A stretch of 64,000 bases of DNA, taken from assembly GCA_018816945.1 (NCBI GenBank), contig JAHIVC010000024.1, positions 1 to 64,000 of the forward strand. The letters run 5' to 3'. Below are positions 1-10,201 of the stretch, in pieces. This DNA comes from Bacteroidota bacterium (lineage in GTDB: Bacteria > Bacteroidota > Bacteroidia > Bacteroidales > GCA-2711565). The translations under genes were made by a program, and so were the position numbers. The notes under the pieces were generated by a model. That model saw only the letters and a list, made by a program, of their open reading frames with translations, ran no database searches and was not told the DNA's origin. The first letter of the stretch is position 1. Each line of letters begins with the position of its first letter.

Positions 1-1
1 A

Positions 2-295
2 TTGTTCAGTATCTATCAAAAATTGATCTTGTTGCGAAGTTCAATACCGGCTTTATTTACAGGACAATTGCAGTTCGGAATTGAGGGTAAACAAGGTCTG
101 TTAAGCTATTACCGGATTAAAGAAGAAGAACAAGTTTATATTATCATGAATTTTAGAAATCATAAGATTTCTGCTAATCTATTGCCGAACGAGCATTGGG
201 TCCTACTGTTTTCAACTCATGATAGATCAGATTTGAGGTTTATTGATCAAATAAAGCTTTCCCCATTCGAAGCATTAATCCTTAAGAAGGATTAA
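2..295 (+). CDS. GH13 alpha-glucosidase/alpha-amylase family, C-terminal fragment
   Basis: This is the last ~97 residues of a gene that begins before the window; the frame is open from the first base and no true start is visible. The first ~25 residues (YQKLILLRSSIPALFTGQ) match the 'YkrLIaLRkenPaL..G' helix that ends the catalytic barrel of GH13 alpha-glucosidases and related enzymes. The rest (LLSYYRI, VYIIMNF) fits the small all-beta C domain that follows, where a 'VvlNfs' strand is typical. The intact enzyme would probably hydrolyse or transfer alpha-glucosidic bonds. The exact specificity (oligo-1,6-glucosidase, trehalose synthase, sucrose phosphorylase and so on) depends on the missing catalytic part. 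Confidence 0.65.
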   Translation: MFSIYQKLILLRSSIPALFTGQLQFGIEGKQGLLSYYRIKEEEQVYIIMNFRNHKISANLLPNEHWVLLFSTHDRSDLRFIDQIKLSPFEALILKKD

Positions 296-484
296 CCTAT
301 CATTCATTTGTATTTCTTTTATTTAAAAATTCGATTCAAAGTTTGGGGAGTAAAACTCAAATGTAAGAAAATTATGGTTACTCTCTGGATGTGTTTTGAA
401 TTTTATTGTTGGTTTAGGCAATTGTGCTGGGCCTTTCGAGGCATATAGAGAACTCGCTAAAAATACAATAGTGCCAGCTGGTTT

Positions 485-1213
485 TTATTCTTTATTTTTC
501 GCCGTCAAAGGCCCGGCAATGATTCGCTGCAGGTCTTTATTAAACTGATCAAAATCATTCTCAGGATAATCGGAGCAATGTATAACAGGGTGATAAAAGA
601 GTTCAACATGACCGCTTTTTACATTTTGATGTAACTCCATACACTTAAAACTGCCACTGATGGTAACGGGCAATACATCGGCTTTTTCGTTAAACAGAAG
701 TTTGAGGCTGCCGGGTTTGAATGGTCCCATTTGCGGTCCTTTGCTTCGGGTACCTTCAGGAAAAATAAAAATGGGGTTCTTATCTTTTTGGCGAATCCGT
801 TCATTGATTTTCATGGAAGATTCCTTCAATTTTTTCCGGTTAATGAAAATACAATCTAGCGCGATCATCCGTACATTGATGATAGGCAATTTTTTCAATT
901 CGTGCTTGGCGATAAACCCAACCGAAAACGGAAGGCATGAAATATAAATTGGAATGTCGAAACTTCCCTGATGATTTGAAATTACAACCAAACCCGAGCG
1001 GGTTTTGGGAATGTTTTCTTTACCATAAGCGGTATAACTTACCCCATTCACAACCAAAATAAAACGTGCCCAAGCGCTGCTTAATATGTAAATAAAACGT
1101 TTTAATGCACTTTTGCTTCCTGTAAGTTTAAGAGCGTAATAGGGTATAAAAAAGAGGATGCTGAAAATCAGGATCAGCCAGAATGTGAAGTAGAAAAATG
1201 CAGTTTTTAACAT
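485..1213 (-). CDS. plsC: 1-acyl-sn-glycerol-3-phosphate acyltransferase (PlsC family)
   Basis: This 242-residue enzyme likely adds the second acyl chain to lysophosphatidic acid to make phosphatidic acid at the inner membrane. The acyltransferase motif I HX4D is present as NHQGSFD (residues 80-86), and the glycerophosphate-binding motif is FPEGTRS (151-157). An N-terminal hydrophobic segment (about residues 5-30) would anchor it. The ATG at 1213 (MLKTAFF) is preferred over an in-frame GTG at 1270, because the extra 19 residues are polar and precede the membrane segment. It faces away from the ribosomal operon and has no obvious operon partner. The family is clear, but its acyl donor and exact lysolipid substrate cannot be read from the sequence. 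Confidence 0.85.
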   Translation of the reverse strand: MLKTAFFYFTFWLILIFSILFFIPYYALKLTGSKSALKRFIYILSSAWARFILVVNGVSYTAYGKENIPKTRSGLVVISNHQGSFDIPIYISCLPFSVGFIAKHELKKLPIINVRMIALDCIFINRKKLKESSMKINERIRQKDKNPIFIFPEGTRSKGPQMGPFKPGSLKLLFNEKADVLPVTISGSFKCMELHQNVKSGHVELFYHPVIHCSDYPENDFDQFNKDLQRIIAGPLTAKNKE

Positions 1214-1627
1214 GTTTAAAGCATTATGATTAGTATATAAGCTGTAAAGATGCCCCTGAAAAAAAAGCACCTTAAACCACTTCGAAGGTACTATTTTTTA
1301 ATAATTTTTGCCTACACGAAAATACTTTTACCAAACATTTTTGTAGAATACATTAGTTCTTATGATAATCCAGTGACATACTGAGAACGTTCGACTGTCC
1401 TCGAAATCCGTTTATCTCTTTTTGCTTTAGTCGGAAAGGTAAGAGTCAGAAATGAAAGTTATCCCAGCAATACTAATTTACAGTTTATCCAATTTACTAA
1501 TAACTCCTAAGCCAAAACACATTAACACTTAAACACGTTAACTCCCTAACCTCTTTTGTTGAAATTCATAATATTAACAAACAATTGTTGACAACATATT
1601 ATTTATTGCATATTTTTTTAAAATCGC
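1214..1627. other. intergenic region, no gene seen
   Basis: This stretch separates plsC from the promoters of the ribosomal operon. Reading both strands shows no convincing coding frame and no tRNA cloverleaf. The only patterned part is the short word array at 1512-1551. The sequence is AT-rich and may contain the plsC promoter, which I could not identify. Confidence 0.5.
1512..1551. repeat. degenerate word array (ACATTAACAC/AACACGTTAAC type)
   Basis: About 40 bases consist of imperfect repeats built from AACAC, ATTAACAC and CGTTAAC. The complementary words (GTTAACG, GTGTTTAAGTG) reappear in the gap upstream of moxR (53701-53760). No coding or RNA function is apparent. Confidence 0.45.
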
Positions 1628-1629
1628 TA

Positions 1630-1659
1630 TTGTTTTTTAAAAATGTTTTGTTACCTTTG
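1630..1659 (+). promoter_or_regulatory. Bacteroidota-type promoter P1 for the ribosomal superoperon
   Basis: TTG at 1630-1632 is followed after 19 bases by TACCTTTG at 1652-1659. This matches the primary sigma factor consensus of the phylum (TTTG near -33, TAnnTTTG near -7). Transcription would begin roughly around 1665 and leave a leader of about 290 bases before rpsL. Both boxes and their spacing fit well. Confidence 0.65.
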
Positions 1660-1898
1660 CAGCCCCAAATTAGGGGATGTTAATAGTAAAATACTGAAAA
1701 AGAGTAAGGAAACCTGACAATTAAGACAACTATAGGTTTTCGGCAGTGGTTAAAACAAAATTACCTGTTCTAACATATAATAACCACTGGCAAAAGTCTA
1801 GGTCGTAAAATCTCACCTTTCGATTTTTCAGAAAAAAGTTATTGTATAAAAGCGTAAAAATTAAATCAGTAATGTGGTTCATTATAAGGAATTATTTT
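1660..1898 (+). promoter_or_regulatory. structured 5' leader of the rpsL operon
   Basis: The transcript from P1 would carry several inverted repeats: CCCC/GGGG at 1663-1666 and 1673-1676, AAACCT/AGGTTT at 1710-1715 and 1734-1739, and a perfect 9-base pair CAGTGGTTA/TAACCACTG at 1744-1752 and 1781-1789. The last pair can extend through TTTT/AAAA with a small internal loop. There is no open frame. Ribosomal operon leaders often bind one of the encoded proteins to control translation or attenuation; that role is an inference here. A separate small RNA is the alternative. Confidence 0.4.
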
Positions 1899-1906
1899 TA
1901 CCTTTG
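1899..1906 (+). promoter_or_regulatory. second promoter (P2) -7 box upstream of rpsL
   Basis: TACCTTTG is identical to the P1 -7 box and lies 49 bases before the rpsL start. The expected -33 position has no clear TTG, so P2 may be weaker or may need an activator. Two tandem promoters would separate leader-containing from leaderless transcripts. Confidence 0.5.
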
Positions 1907-1955
1907 CACACCCAAAAAAATAAGGTGGAACAAATAATAAACAAAATAGCGTAGT

Positions 1956-2333
1956 ATGCCAACAATACAACAGTTAGTTCGCAAGGGACGTCAAAAATTA
2001 ACCGATAAGAGTAAATCTCCTGCTCTGGATTCGTGTCCGCAACGTAGGGGAGTTTGTGTTAGGGTTTATACCACAACACCTAAAAAACCTAACTCAGCTA
2101 TGAGAAAGGTTGCAAGAGTTCGACTAACTAACGGAAAAGAGGTGAATGCCTATATTCCGGGTGAAGGACATAATTTGCAGGAGCACTCAATTGTAATGAT
2201 ACGTGGGGGCAGGGTGAAAGATCTTCCGGGTGTAAGATACCATATCATCAGAGGTGCATTGGATACTTCAGGTGTTGAGGGACGTACTCAAAGAAGATCA
2301 AAATACGGTACAAAACGACCAAAACAGAAATAA
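1956..2333 (+). CDS. rpsL: 30S ribosomal protein S12 (uS12)
   Basis: This 125-residue protein sits at the decoding centre of the small subunit and helps monitor codon-anticodon pairing. The conserved loops [10 protein letters not shown] and [12 protein letters not shown] are intact. Lysines 43-44 and 88 keep the wild-type residues at positions where substitutions give streptomycin resistance, so no such resistance is expected from this gene. It is the first gene of the superoperon, 25 bases ahead of rpsG. The upstream region lacks a Shine-Dalgarno sequence, as is usual in this phylum. Confidence 0.97.
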   Translation: MPTIQQLVRKGRQKLTDKSKSPALDSCPQRRGVCVRVYTTTPKKPNSAMRKVARVRLTNGKEVNAYIPGEGHNLQEHSIVMIRGGRVKDLPGVRYHIIRGALDTSGVEGRTQRRSKYGTKRPKQK

Positions 2334-2358
2334 AAATATTTAACTCAAGGATAAAACA

Positions 2359-2826
2359 ATGAGGAAATCTAGACCAAAAAAACGAGTTATTCTTCCTGAT
2401 CCAAAATTCAATGAGGTTTTGGTGACAAAATTTGTTAACAATTTGATGTACCAAGGAAAGAAAAACCTGGCTTTTAAAGTTTTTTACGAAGCAATAGAAA
2501 TTGTAACTGAAAAAATGCAGGAAGACGGATTGGAAGTTTGGAAAAAAGCTTTGGCTAATGTAACTCCAGCGGTAGAGGTTAGAAGTAGGAGAATCGGAGG
2601 GGCAACTTTTCAGATTCCTTCTGAAATCAGGGCAGGCAGAAAAATGTCGATTGGTATGAAAAACCTGATTGGCTATTCTCGTAAACGTCATGAAAAATCA
2701 ATGGGTCAGAAATTGGCCGGTGAAATCATGGCAGGGTATAAAGAAGAAGGTTCTGCTTTTAAGAAAAAAGAAGACACACATAGAATGGCAGAAGCTAATA
2801 AAGCTTTCTCGCATTTTAGATTTTAA
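2359..2826 (+). CDS. rpsG: 30S ribosomal protein S7 (uS7)
   Basis: S7 (155 residues) nucleates assembly of the 16S rRNA 3' domain (the head) and lies near the exit-site tRNA. The start RKSRPKKR, the [12 protein letters not shown] helix and the conserved [15 protein letters not shown] beta-hairpin are all present, and the length matches the bacterial family. It lies between rpsL and fusA in the classical str-operon order. Confidence 0.97.
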   Translation: MRKSRPKKRVILPDPKFNEVLVTKFVNNLMYQGKKNLAFKVFYEAIEIVTEKMQEDGLEVWKKALANVTPAVEVRSRRIGGATFQIPSEIRAGRKMSIGMKNLIGYSRKRHEKSMGQKLAGEIMAGYKEEGSAFKKKEDTHRMAEANKAFSHFRF

Positions 2827-2854
2827 TCAGCATATAATAAGGTATAATACAGAA

Positions 2855-4960
2855 ATGTCGGAAAGACTAACATATACAAGAAACATAGGCATTATGGCTC
2901 ATATCGATGCGGGTAAAACCACAACGACTGAGCGTATCTTGTATTATACCGGTATTAATCATAAAATTGGTGAAGTTCATGATGGTACTGCTACCATGGA
3001 TTGGATGATTCAGGAACAGGAGCGTGGTATTACCATTACCTCTGCTGCTACAACTGTATTTTGGGACTTCAACAATAATCAATACAAAATTAATATCATT
3101 GATACCCCCGGCCATGTCGACTTTACTGTTGAGGTTGAACGATCACTCAGGGTTTTGGATGGAGCAGTTGCTTTATTCTGTGCTGTTGGTGGTGTTGAAC
3201 CGCAATCGGAAACTGTTTGGAGACAAGCCAATAAATATCATGTACCGCGCATCAGTTTTGTAAACAAAATGGATCGTGCCGGTGCTGACTTTTTTAAGGT
3301 TATTACTGAAATTAATGAAAAACTAGGAGCACAAGCAATTCCATTGCAAATCCCGATTGGTGCCGAAGACGATTTTACAGGTATTGTTGATTTAATTACC
3401 AACAAAGCCTATGAGTGGGATAATGATACACTTGGTGCCAAGTATTTTGAAGTTCCAATTCCTGAAGAATTAAAAGAAGAAGTTGAACTTTATCGTTCAA
3501 AACTTATTGAGGGTGTTGCAGAAGAAAGCGATGAACTGTTTACTAAATTTCTTGAAAATCCTGAATCGATTACCCAGGAGGAAATCTATGCAGCCATTCG
3601 TAAAGCTACCATAGAGTTGAGAATTACTCCTGTACTTTGCGGATCTTCTTTCAAAAATAAAGGTGTCCAGTTTCTGTTAAATGCCATTACTTCATTTTTA
3701 CCTTCTCCAATTGATATCACCGCCGTGAAGGGAATTAATCCATTCACAAATAAAGAAGAAAGCAGAAGTGCCAGCGTTGATGAGCCTTTTACAGCATTAG
3801 CTTTTAAAATCGCGACCGATCCTTTTGTAGGGCGGATTGCTTTTTTTAGGGTTTATTCAGGTGCTTTGGAAGCAGGTGAAACTGTTTTGAATTCAAATAC
3901 AAATAAGAAAGATCGAATAGGCCGGATTTTACAAATGCATGCCAACAAGCAAAATCCATTGAAAAGGATCGAAGCGGGAGATATTGGTGCTGCGGTTGGC
4001 TTTAAAGAAATCCGTACCGGCGATACTTTAACAGATATTAAACACCCCTTAGTTTTAGAAAGTATCGAATTTCCAGAACCGGTTATCAGCATGGCTGTTG
4101 AACCAAAAGTTCAGGAAGATGTTGATAAATTGGCTATTTCCTTACAAAAGCTTGCAGAAGAAGATCCAACTTTTACCGTTCGGGTAGATGGAGATTCAGG
4201 CCAAACTTTAATTAATGGAATGGGCGAATTGCATCTTGATATTTTGATTGATCGATTGAAACGAGAATTCAATATCGCTGTTAATCGTGGAACTCCTCAG
4301 GTTGCATACAAAGAAGCGATTACCAAGACCATTTTACATCGTGAAGTTTATAAAAAACAGACTGGTGGCAGGGGTAGATTTGCCGAAATTTATATTGAAA
4401 TCGGTCCTGCTTCGGATGAGGTAAAAGGGTTGGAATTTATAAATGAAACCAGGGATGGTAGCATCCCAAAACAATATATCCCTGCAATTGAAAAGGGATT
4501 CAGAATGGCAATGCAAAATGGATCGTTGATTGGTTTTCCGATGAATAACCTCAAGGTTCGTTTAATTGATGGATCATACCACAGTGTTGATTCGGATGCT
4601 TTGTCGTTTGAAGTTGCCGCAGCACAAGCGTTCAGAAATGCGACCAAACTTGCAAATCCGGCTATTTTAGAGCCGATGATGAAGCTCGAAATTAGCACTC
4701 CCGACGATTATGTTGGCGACTTGAGCAGTGATATTAACAAACGCCGTGGTCACCTTTCAAATGTTGAATCAAAATTAGGTGTACAGGTTATTAAAGCAGT
4801 AGTGCCAATGGCCGAAATGTTCGGATATGTAACAACATTGAGAACAATTTCATCCGGTCGTGCAATTTCAAATCTTGAATTTTCACATTATCAGGTTACG
4901 CCAAAGGACATACAAGAAGAAGTATTATATAAAATAAGAGGATACGTATTAAATTCTTAA
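2855..4960 (+). CDS. fusA: elongation factor G
   Basis: EF-G (701 residues) is the GTPase that moves tRNAs and mRNA through the ribosome and, with RRF, helps recycle ribosomes. All GTP motifs are visible: AHIDAGKTT (G1, from residue 15), RGITIT (G2), DTPGHVDF (G3), NKMDRAGAD (G4) and GSSFKNKG (G5 region). Domains II to V follow, including the domain IV/V part [14 protein letters not shown]. The ATG at 2855 ([13 protein letters not shown]) is chosen because it matches family N-termini; the open frame extends upstream into rpsG but gives unrelated residues. It stands 28 bases after rpsG and 23 before rpsJ. Confidence 0.97.
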   Translation: MSERLTYTRNIGIMAHIDAGKTTTTERILYYTGINHKIGEVHDGTATMDWMIQEQERGITITSAATTVFWDFNNNQYKINIIDTPGHVDFTVEVERSLRVLDGAVALFCAVGGVEPQSETVWRQANKYHVPRISFVNKMDRAGADFFKVITEINEKLGAQAIPLQIPIGAEDDFTGIVDLITNKAYEWDNDTLGAKYFEVPIPEELKEEVELYRSKLIEGVAEESDELFTKFLENPESITQEEIYAAIRKATIELRITPVLCGSSFKNKGVQFLLNAITSFLPSPIDITAVKGINPFTNKEESRSASVDEPFTALAFKIATDPFVGRIAFFRVYSGALEAGETVLNSNTNKKDRIGRILQMHANKQNPLKRIEAGDIGAAVGFKEIRTGDTLTDIKHPLVLESIEFPEPVISMAVEPKVQEDVDKLAISLQKLAEEDPTFTVRVDGDSGQTLINGMGELHLDILIDRLKREFNIAVNRGTPQVAYKEAITKTILHREVYKKQTGGRGRFAEIYIEIGPASDEVKGLEFINETRDGSIPKQYIPAIEKGFRMAMQNGSLIGFPMNNLKVRLIDGSYHSVDSDALSFEVAAAQAFRNATKLANPAILEPMMKLEISTPDDYVGDLSSDINKRRGHLSNVESKLGVQVIKAVVPMAEMFGYVTTLRTISSGRAISNLEFSHYQVTPKDIQEEVLYKIRGYVLNS

Positions 4961-4983
4961 TTGAGTAATAAAAATTAACGAAC

Positions 4984-5289
4984 GTGAGTCAAAGGATTAG
5001 AATCAAATTGAAATCATACGATCATAACCTGGTTGATAAATCAGCGGAAAAGATTGTTAAAACTGTTAAATCAACTGGAGCAGTTGTTAACGGACCAATT
5101 CCCTTGCCAACAAACAAAAAGATTTTTACAGTTAACAAAGCGACCTTTGTGAACAAGAAAGCAAGGGAACAGTTTCAGCTTTGCTCATACAAGAGGCTTC
5201 TTGATATATACAGTACCACATCTAAAACAATAGATGCATTAATGAAGCTCGAGCTGCCAAGTGGCGTTGAAGTAGAAATCAAAGTTTAA
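4984..5289 (+). CDS. rpsJ: 30S ribosomal protein S10 (uS10, NusE)
   Basis: S10 (101 residues) is a head protein of the small subunit and also the NusE partner of NusB/NusG in transcription antitermination and transcription-translation coupling. The start [14 protein letters not shown] and the PLPTNK segment are typical. The start codon is GTG at 4984, the only clear non-ATG start in the ribosomal block; the next in-frame ATG would remove most of the protein. It begins the S10-type block directly after fusA. Confidence 0.96.
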   Translation: MSQRIRIKLKSYDHNLVDKSAEKIVKTVKSTGAVVNGPIPLPTNKKIFTVNKATFVNKKAREQFQLCSYKRLLDIYSTTSKTIDALMKLELPSGVEVEIKV

Positions 5290-5342
5290 GTTTAAGAGTT
5301 GAAGTTTAGTTAGCAGGATTTAAGAGCTTAAAAGAAAGAAAA

Positions 5343-5972
5343 ATGTCAGGATTAATAGGAAAAAAAATAGGTATGACCAGCATATACGATGCAAACGGCA
5401 AAAATGTGCCATGCACCGTTATTGAAGCTGGCCCTTGTACTGTAACCCAGGTCCGTTCAATGGAAATTGACGGATATGAAGCAATACAACTTGCGTTTGA
5501 CGATAAAAAAGAAAAACATACCTCAAATGCAATGAAAGGTCATTTTGCGAAAGCAGGTATTTCTCCAAAACGAATAGTTCGCGAGTTGACCCGTTTCGAA
5601 AAGGGCCATCAGAAAAAATTTGGTGATGTAATAGGCGTTGAAATTTTTGTCGAGGGTGAATTTATCGATGTTGTTGGAACATCCAAAGGAAAAGGATTTC
5701 AAGGGGTAGTTAAACGTCATAACTTTAGAGGTGTTAATGATGCAACTCACGGACAGCACAATCGATTAAGAGCTCCGGGTTCTATTGGTGCATCTTCTTG
5801 GCCCTCAAGAGTATTTAAAGGTATGAGAATGGCTGGAAGAACCGGTGGTGATCGCGTTAAATTGATCAATCTCCAAATCTTAAAAATTATTCCTGAGAAA
5901 AACCTTCTTATTGTTAAAGGTGCAGTTCCTGGTGCAAAAAATTCATATTTAATTATTGAAAGATGGAGTTAG
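5343..5972 (+). CDS. rplC: 50S ribosomal protein L3 (uL3)
   Basis: L3 (209 residues) binds 23S rRNA early in assembly and reaches toward the peptidyl-transferase centre. The N-terminal [14 protein letters not shown] and the central loop [11 protein letters not shown]...[12 protein letters not shown]...MAGRTG are diagnostic. That loop has ASSWPS where enterobacteria have QNQTPG, so the methylated glutamine known from E. coli is absent. Its last 10 bases overlap the rplD start, which suggests translational coupling. Confidence 0.96.
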   Translation: MSGLIGKKIGMTSIYDANGKNVPCTVIEAGPCTVTQVRSMEIDGYEAIQLAFDDKKEKHTSNAMKGHFAKAGISPKRIVRELTRFEKGHQKKFGDVIGVEIFVEGEFIDVVGTSKGKGFQGVVKRHNFRGVNDATHGQHNRLRAPGSIGASSWPSRVFKGMRMAGRTGGDRVKLINLQILKIIPEKNLLIVKGAVPGAKNSYLIIERWS

Positions 5973-6586
5973 TAGTACATAATATTAGCGGAAAAGAGAC
6001 ATCGAAGAAAGTCAACCTGAATGATGAAATATTCGGGATTGAACCTAACGATCATGCGATCTATCTTGATACCAAACAATATTTGGCAAATCAACGACAA
6101 GGAACCCACAGCTCAAAAGGCAAAAGTGAATTATCTGGAAGTACTCGCAAGATTAAACGTCAAAAAGGAACCGGTACTGCCCGTGCAGGTAGTATTAAAT
6201 CCGGTCTCTTTAGAGGTGGAGCCCGTATGTTTGGCCCACAACCAAGAGACTATCGTTTTAAGTTGAACAAAAAACTTAAACGTTTAGCACGTAAGTCAGC
6301 ACTTTCATATAAAGCAATAGATAAAAACATTATGGTTGTTGAAGATTTCGAAATGGAACCAAAAACCAAGAGTTTTATTGAAATGCTTAATAATTTCAGC
6401 TTAAGCGAGAAGAAAACATTATTTATATTGGGCGAAAGCAAAGAGAATATTTATCTCGCGGCCAGAAACCTGAAAAAAATTAAAGTTGTTCATGCTTCTG
6501 CACTCAATACTTACGATATTTTAAATGCAAATAATTTATTGATTTCTGAGAATTCTCTTGCTGAGATTGAGAAAATGTTTGTTTAA
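5963..6586 (+). CDS. rplD: 50S ribosomal protein L4 (uL4)
   Basis: L4 (207 residues) lines the nascent-peptide tunnel through an extended loop, visible here as [18 protein letters not shown] and GPQPRDY. In gammaproteobacteria L4 also represses the S10 operon; nothing in this sequence shows whether that control exists here. The ATG lies inside the end of rplC (10-base overlap). Confidence 0.96.
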   Translation: MELVVHNISGKETSKKVNLNDEIFGIEPNDHAIYLDTKQYLANQRQGTHSSKGKSELSGSTRKIKRQKGTGTARAGSIKSGLFRGGARMFGPQPRDYRFKLNKKLKRLARKSALSYKAIDKNIMVVEDFEMEPKTKSFIEMLNNFSLSEKKTLFILGESKENIYLAARNLKKIKVVHASALNTYDILNANNLLISENSLAEIEKMFV

Positions 6587-6611
6587 ATAAAAAATATTAA
6601 AATTCATAAAA

Positions 6612-6902
6612 ATGGATATCATTAAAAAGCCTGTAATTACAGAAAAAATGACCGCGATGGGAGAAAAACTCAACCGTTATGGTTTTATAGTGGATAAACG
6701 GGCCAATAAGCTTCAAATTAAGGAAGCGATAAAGGAAATTTACGGAGTTGAGGTTACAGCAGTAAATACCATGAGTTACTCCGGTAAATCCAAATCCAGA
6801 TTTACAAAAGCCGGATTTATTAGCGGCAAAACAAGTTCATTTAAGAAGGCTATTATTACATTAGCCGAAGGCGAAACAATTGATTTTTATAGCAATATTT
6901 AA
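6612..6902 (+). CDS. rplW: 50S ribosomal protein L23 (uL23)
   Basis: L23 (96 residues) sits at the tunnel exit and forms part of the docking site for trigger factor and signal recognition particle. The N-terminal [11 protein letters not shown] and the [16 protein letters not shown] strand-loop match the family. It is flanked by rplD and rplB in the standard order, with 25- and 5-base gaps. Confidence 0.95.
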   Translation: MDIIKKPVITEKMTAMGEKLNRYGFIVDKRANKLQIKEAIKEIYGVEVTAVNTMSYSGKSKSRFTKAGFISGKTSSFKKAIITLAEGETIDFYSNI

Positions 6903-6907
6903 TTAGG

Positions 6908-7732
6908 ATGGCTTTAAAAAAATTTAAACCCACAACACCAGGTCAACGCTTTAAGATAATAAGCGCATTTGACGACATCACGGCAGATAAACCAGAAAAG
7001 AGCTTGCTTGTAACACAAAAGCGCTCAGGAGGAAGGAACGGTGATGGAAAGATGACCATGAGATATATGGGTGGTGGTCATAAGAAACAGTATAGAATCA
7101 TTGATTTCAAAAGAGATAAAGATGGTATTCCTGCAACGGTTAATTCTATTGAATATGATCCAAACAGGACTGCACGTATAGCTTTACTTTTTTATGCCGA
7201 TGGTGAAAAGAGGTATATTATTGCTCCTAACGGATTAAAAGTTGGGCAGCAAATTAATTCAGGAAAAGGTGTAAGCCCTGATGTTGGAAATACATTATTC
7301 CTGAGCGAAGTACCTTTCGGAACAGTAGTTCATAATATTGAATTGCGTCCGGGTCAAGGTGGAAAGATGGCACGAAGTGCAGGATCTCACGCCCAATTAA
7401 TGACCCGAGATGGTAAATTCGCAATTCTGAAATTGCCTTCAGGTGAAACCCGAATGATTTTACAAACATGTAAAGCTACAGTTGGTACAGTATCAAATAG
7501 CGATCATAGTTTGGAAAGATCCGGAAAAGCAGGACGTACCCGTTGGTTGGGTCGTCGTCCAAGAGTTCGTCCGGTTGTAATGAATCCGGTTGATCACCCG
7601 ATGGGTGGTGGAGAAGGAAGAGCTACCGGTGGTCACCCACGATCACGTAAAGGCACTCCTGCAAAAGGTTACATTACTCGTTCAAAGAAAAAAGCATCGA
7701 GCAAGTATATCATTGAAAGAAGAAAGAAATAA
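6908..7732 (+). CDS. rplB: 50S ribosomal protein L2 (uL2)
   Basis: L2 (274 residues) is needed for subunit association and peptidyl-transferase activity. The C-terminal signature [13 protein letters not shown], including the highly conserved histidine, and the basic tail are intact. The N-terminal RNA-binding half contains [16 protein letters not shown] and GGGHKKQYR. Length is normal for bacteria. Confidence 0.97.
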   Translation: MALKKFKPTTPGQRFKIISAFDDITADKPEKSLLVTQKRSGGRNGDGKMTMRYMGGGHKKQYRIIDFKRDKDGIPATVNSIEYDPNRTARIALLFYADGEKRYIIAPNGLKVGQQINSGKGVSPDVGNTLFLSEVPFGTVVHNIELRPGQGGKMARSAGSHAQLMTRDGKFAILKLPSGETRMILQTCKATVGTVSNSDHSLERSGKAGRTRWLGRRPRVRPVVMNPVDHPMGGGEGRATGGHPRSRKGTPAKGYITRSKKKASSKYIIERRKK

Positions 7733-7757
7733 AATAGATAATTAAATCATAAGAATA

Positions 7758-8036
7758 ATGAGTCGTTCTCTTAAAAAAGGTCCTTATATTCATTTCAAAC
7801 TGGAGAAAAAGGTTTTTGCGAATATTGAATCCAGCAAAAAAACGGTTATTAAAACCTGGTCAAGGGCATCAATGATTTCCCCAGACTTTGTTGGACAAAC
7901 CATTGCTGTTCATAATGGAAATAAATTCATTCCGGTTTATGTTACTGAAAACATGGTTGGACATAAATTAGGTGAATTTGCCCCAACCCGAATTTTCAGA
8001 GGACACGCAGGAAATAAAGATAAAGGCAAACGATAA
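7758..8036 (+). CDS. rpsS: 30S ribosomal protein S19 (uS19)
   Basis: S19 (92 residues) forms a complex with S13 at the top of the head and contributes to an intersubunit bridge. The sequence [13 protein letters not shown], the core [16 protein letters not shown] and the ending [11 protein letters not shown] match the family. It lies between rplB and rplV. Confidence 0.96.
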   Translation: MSRSLKKGPYIHFKLEKKVFANIESSKKTVIKTWSRASMISPDFVGQTIAVHNGNKFIPVYVTENMVGHKLGEFAPTRIFRGHAGNKDKGKR

Positions 8037-8059
8037 AAGGCAATAAATAAGTACATACA

Positions 8060-8485
8060 ATGGGAGCAAGAAAACATAATTCGGCAGAACAATTAAAGGA
8101 AGCAAAGAAAACAACATACTTTGCCAAATTGAATAATTGTCCTACTTCGCCCAGAAAAATGAGATTAGTAGCTGGCTTGATCAGAGGAGGAAATATTGAA
8201 AATGCATTGCATATTTTACAACATTCTCCAAAAGAAGCTTCAATCCGAATGCACAAACTATTGCGTTCAGCTATCGCAAACTGGGAAGCTAAAAATGAAG
8301 GTCAGCGTATTGAAGACAGCCACCTTTATGTTAAAGAAGTTTTAGTGGATAGTGGCAGAGTATTAAAACGTATTCAACCTGCACCTCAAGGCCGTGCACA
8401 CCGAATAAAAAAACGTTCAAATCATGTCACTGTTATACTTGATAGCAGAACAGTAGTAGAAGAAGTTAAAAATCAAAATCAATAA
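8060..8485 (+). CDS. rplV: 50S ribosomal protein L22 (uL22)
   Basis: L22 (141 residues) reaches into the exit tunnel with a long beta-hairpin, recognisable here as [20 protein letters not shown]. It is about 30 residues longer than the E. coli protein, mostly through the N-terminal and final segments, which is common in this phylum. It is followed 17 bases later by rpsC. Confidence 0.95.
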   Translation: MGARKHNSAEQLKEAKKTTYFAKLNNCPTSPRKMRLVAGLIRGGNIENALHILQHSPKEASIRMHKLLRSAIANWEAKNEGQRIEDSHLYVKEVLVDSGRVLKRIQPAPQGRAHRIKKRSNHVTVILDSRTVVEEVKNQNQ

Positions 8486-8502
8486 TCTATAAGATACATT
8501 TA

Positions 8503-9240
8503 ATGGGACAAAAAACAAATCCAATAGGTCTTAGATTAGGAATCATTAAGGGATGGGATTCAAATTGGTACGGTGGAAATAAATTTGCCGATAAACTGAT
8601 AGAAGACGATAAAATCAGAAAATATCTGAATGCCCGGCTGGCAAAAGCTGGAATATCAAAGATAATTATTGAGCGTACCTTAAAACTCGTAACTGTAACC
8701 ATATTTACTGCTCGTCCGGGTATTATTATCGGAAAAGGTGGTTCTGAAGTTGACAAACTAAAAGAAGAGTTGAAAAAAGTTACCGGTAAGGAAATCCAAA
8801 TCAATATCTCGGAAATTAAAAGGCCGGAATTAGATGCGGTAATCGTTTCCAGTTCAATCGCTCGTCAAATCGAAGGTAGAATCTCATTCAGAAGAGCCAT
8901 TAAAACTGCTATTGCTTCAACAATGCGAATTGGTGCCGAAGGAATTAAAGTTCAGATTTCTGGTAGAATCGGTGGTGCTGAAATGGCAAGAAGTGAATCG
9001 TACAAAGAAGGACGTGTTCCATTGCATACTTTACGTGCAGATATTGATTATGCGCTCAGTGAAGCTCATACCACTTATGGACGTATCGGAATTAAAGTTT
9101 GGATTTGTAAAGGTGAAATTTACGGGAAACCTGAATTAGTTCCTACAACAGGAATTGGAGCCAAAACCCAACAAGGGGGAGGAGGCGCACCGGCACCAGG
9201 CGGACCACGCGGAAGAGGCCCACGAAATAAGAGAAGATAA
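8503..9240 (+). CDS. rpsC: 30S ribosomal protein S3 (uS3)
   Basis: S3 (245 residues) lies at the mRNA entry channel and contributes to helicase activity. The start [13 protein letters not shown], the KH-type domain with [11 protein letters not shown]-like [14 protein letters not shown] and the C-terminal half [22 protein letters not shown] are present. It ends with a Gly/Pro/Arg-rich tail ([10 protein letters not shown]...RNKRR) that is probably disordered. Confidence 0.96.
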   Translation: MGQKTNPIGLRLGIIKGWDSNWYGGNKFADKLIEDDKIRKYLNARLAKAGISKIIIERTLKLVTVTIFTARPGIIIGKGGSEVDKLKEELKKVTGKEIQINISEIKRPELDAVIVSSSIARQIEGRISFRRAIKTAIASTMRIGAEGIKVQISGRIGGAEMARSESYKEGRVPLHTLRADIDYALSEAHTTYGRIGIKVWICKGEIYGKPELVPTTGIGAKTQQGGGGAPAPGGPRGRGPRNKRR

Positions 9241-9271
9241 ACAGGACTTATAATTTATAATATTATATCAG

Positions 9272-9691
9272 ATGTTACAGCCGAAAAAGACAAAATTCAG
9301 GAAAATGCAAAAAGGGAAAATGAAAGGAAATTCCTTTCGTGGCAACCAAATTGCATTTGGATCTTTTGGAATAAAAGCTCTAGAAGAAACCTGGATCACC
9401 GGAAGACAAATAGAAGCTGCTCGTCAAGCAGTTACTCGTTATATGAAGCGTGAAGGACAGATTTGGATTAGAATTTTCCCCGATAAGCCAATAACCAAAA
9501 AACCTGCTGAGGTACGTATGGGTAAAGGTAAAGGAGCTCCAGAATATTTCGTAGCAAGGGTAACTCCAGGCAGAATCCTTTTCGAGGCAGAAGGTGTGCC
9601 ATTGGAAATTGCCAAGGAAGCATTGCGCTTGGCATCCCAAAAGCTTCCAATTAAAATGAAATTTGTAGTAAGAAGAGATTACGTAGAATAA
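9272..9691 (+). CDS. rplP: 50S ribosomal protein L16 (uL16)
   Basis: L16 (139 residues) helps position tRNA in the aminoacyl and peptidyl sites. The start [15 protein letters not shown] and the conserved [16 protein letters not shown] segment identify it. Length is normal. It follows rpsC by 31 bases. Confidence 0.96.
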   Translation: MLQPKKTKFRKMQKGKMKGNSFRGNQIAFGSFGIKALEETWITGRQIEAARQAVTRYMKREGQIWIRIFPDKPITKKPAEVRMGKGKGAPEYFVARVTPGRILFEAEGVPLEIAKEALRLASQKLPIKMKFVVRRDYVE

Positions 9692-9705
9692 TCAATATTT
9701 AGAAA

Positions 9706-9936
9706 ATGGAACAAGCAGTTATCAAAGAACTTTCTACAGATGATTTGGTAGATCGATTAGAGGAAGAAACAAAACAATTGACAAAATTGAAACTGAATCA
9801 TGCGGTTTCTCCTCTTGAAAATCCAAATAAAATCAAGGCCTATAGGAAAACCATAGCCCGGATTCAGACCGAATTAAGGAAACGTGGAATTGAAAAAGCC
9901 TTGGCTGGTACTAATGACCAGGAAACTGATAAGTAA
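9706..9936 (+). CDS. rpmC: 50S ribosomal protein L29 (uL29)
   Basis: L29 (76 residues) is a two-helix protein near the tunnel exit that, with L23, contacts chaperones. The pattern [18 protein letters not shown] followed by [20 protein letters not shown] fits the helical hairpin. The last ten residues are acidic and not conserved. The gene is 8 bases ahead of rpsQ. Confidence 0.93.
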   Translation: MEQAVIKELSTDDLVDRLEEETKQLTKLKLNHAVSPLENPNKIKAYRKTIARIQTELRKRGIEKALAGTNDQETDK

Positions 9937-9944
9937 GAATTGCT

Positions 9945-10199
9945 ATGGAAAGAAATTTAAGAAAAGAAAGAGTAGGATTGGTTGTAAGTAACAAAATGGA
10001 AAAATCCATTGTTGTCTTGATCGAACGTAAAGTTAAACATCCTATATATGGAAAGTTTGGGATCAAAACTTCCAAATTAACTGCTCACGACGAAAACAAC
10101 GATTGTAACATTGGTGATACAGTAAAGATTATGGAAACCCGTCCGTTGAGCAAAAGTAAATGCTGGAGATTAATTGAAATTATTGAAAGAGCTAAATAG
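9945..10199 (+). CDS. rpsQ: 30S ribosomal protein S17 (uS17)
   Basis: S17 (84 residues) binds the 16S 5' domain early in assembly through an OB fold. The segments [30 protein letters not shown] and [19 protein letters not shown] are diagnostic. It is followed 2 bases later by rplN. Confidence 0.95.
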   Translation: MERNLRKERVGLVVSNKMEKSIVVLIERKVKHPIYGKFGIKTSKLTAHDENNDCNIGDTVKIMETRPLSKSKCWRLIEIIERAK

Positions 10200-10201
10200 T
10201 T

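Noticed and set aside
1380-1440. tRNA-like sequence (GTTCGACTGTCC) in the first intergenic region
   Set aside because: No acceptor stem, anticodon arm or CCA-compatible fold could be paired around it.
2248-2691. 147-residue minus-strand frame over rpsL/rpsG
   Set aside because: Shadow of the conserved ribosomal genes; Phe/Ser-rich antisense composition.
2669-2854. 62-residue N-terminal extension of EF-G
   Set aside because: It lies within rpsG in another frame and is not conserved; the ATG at 2855 matches the EF-G family start.
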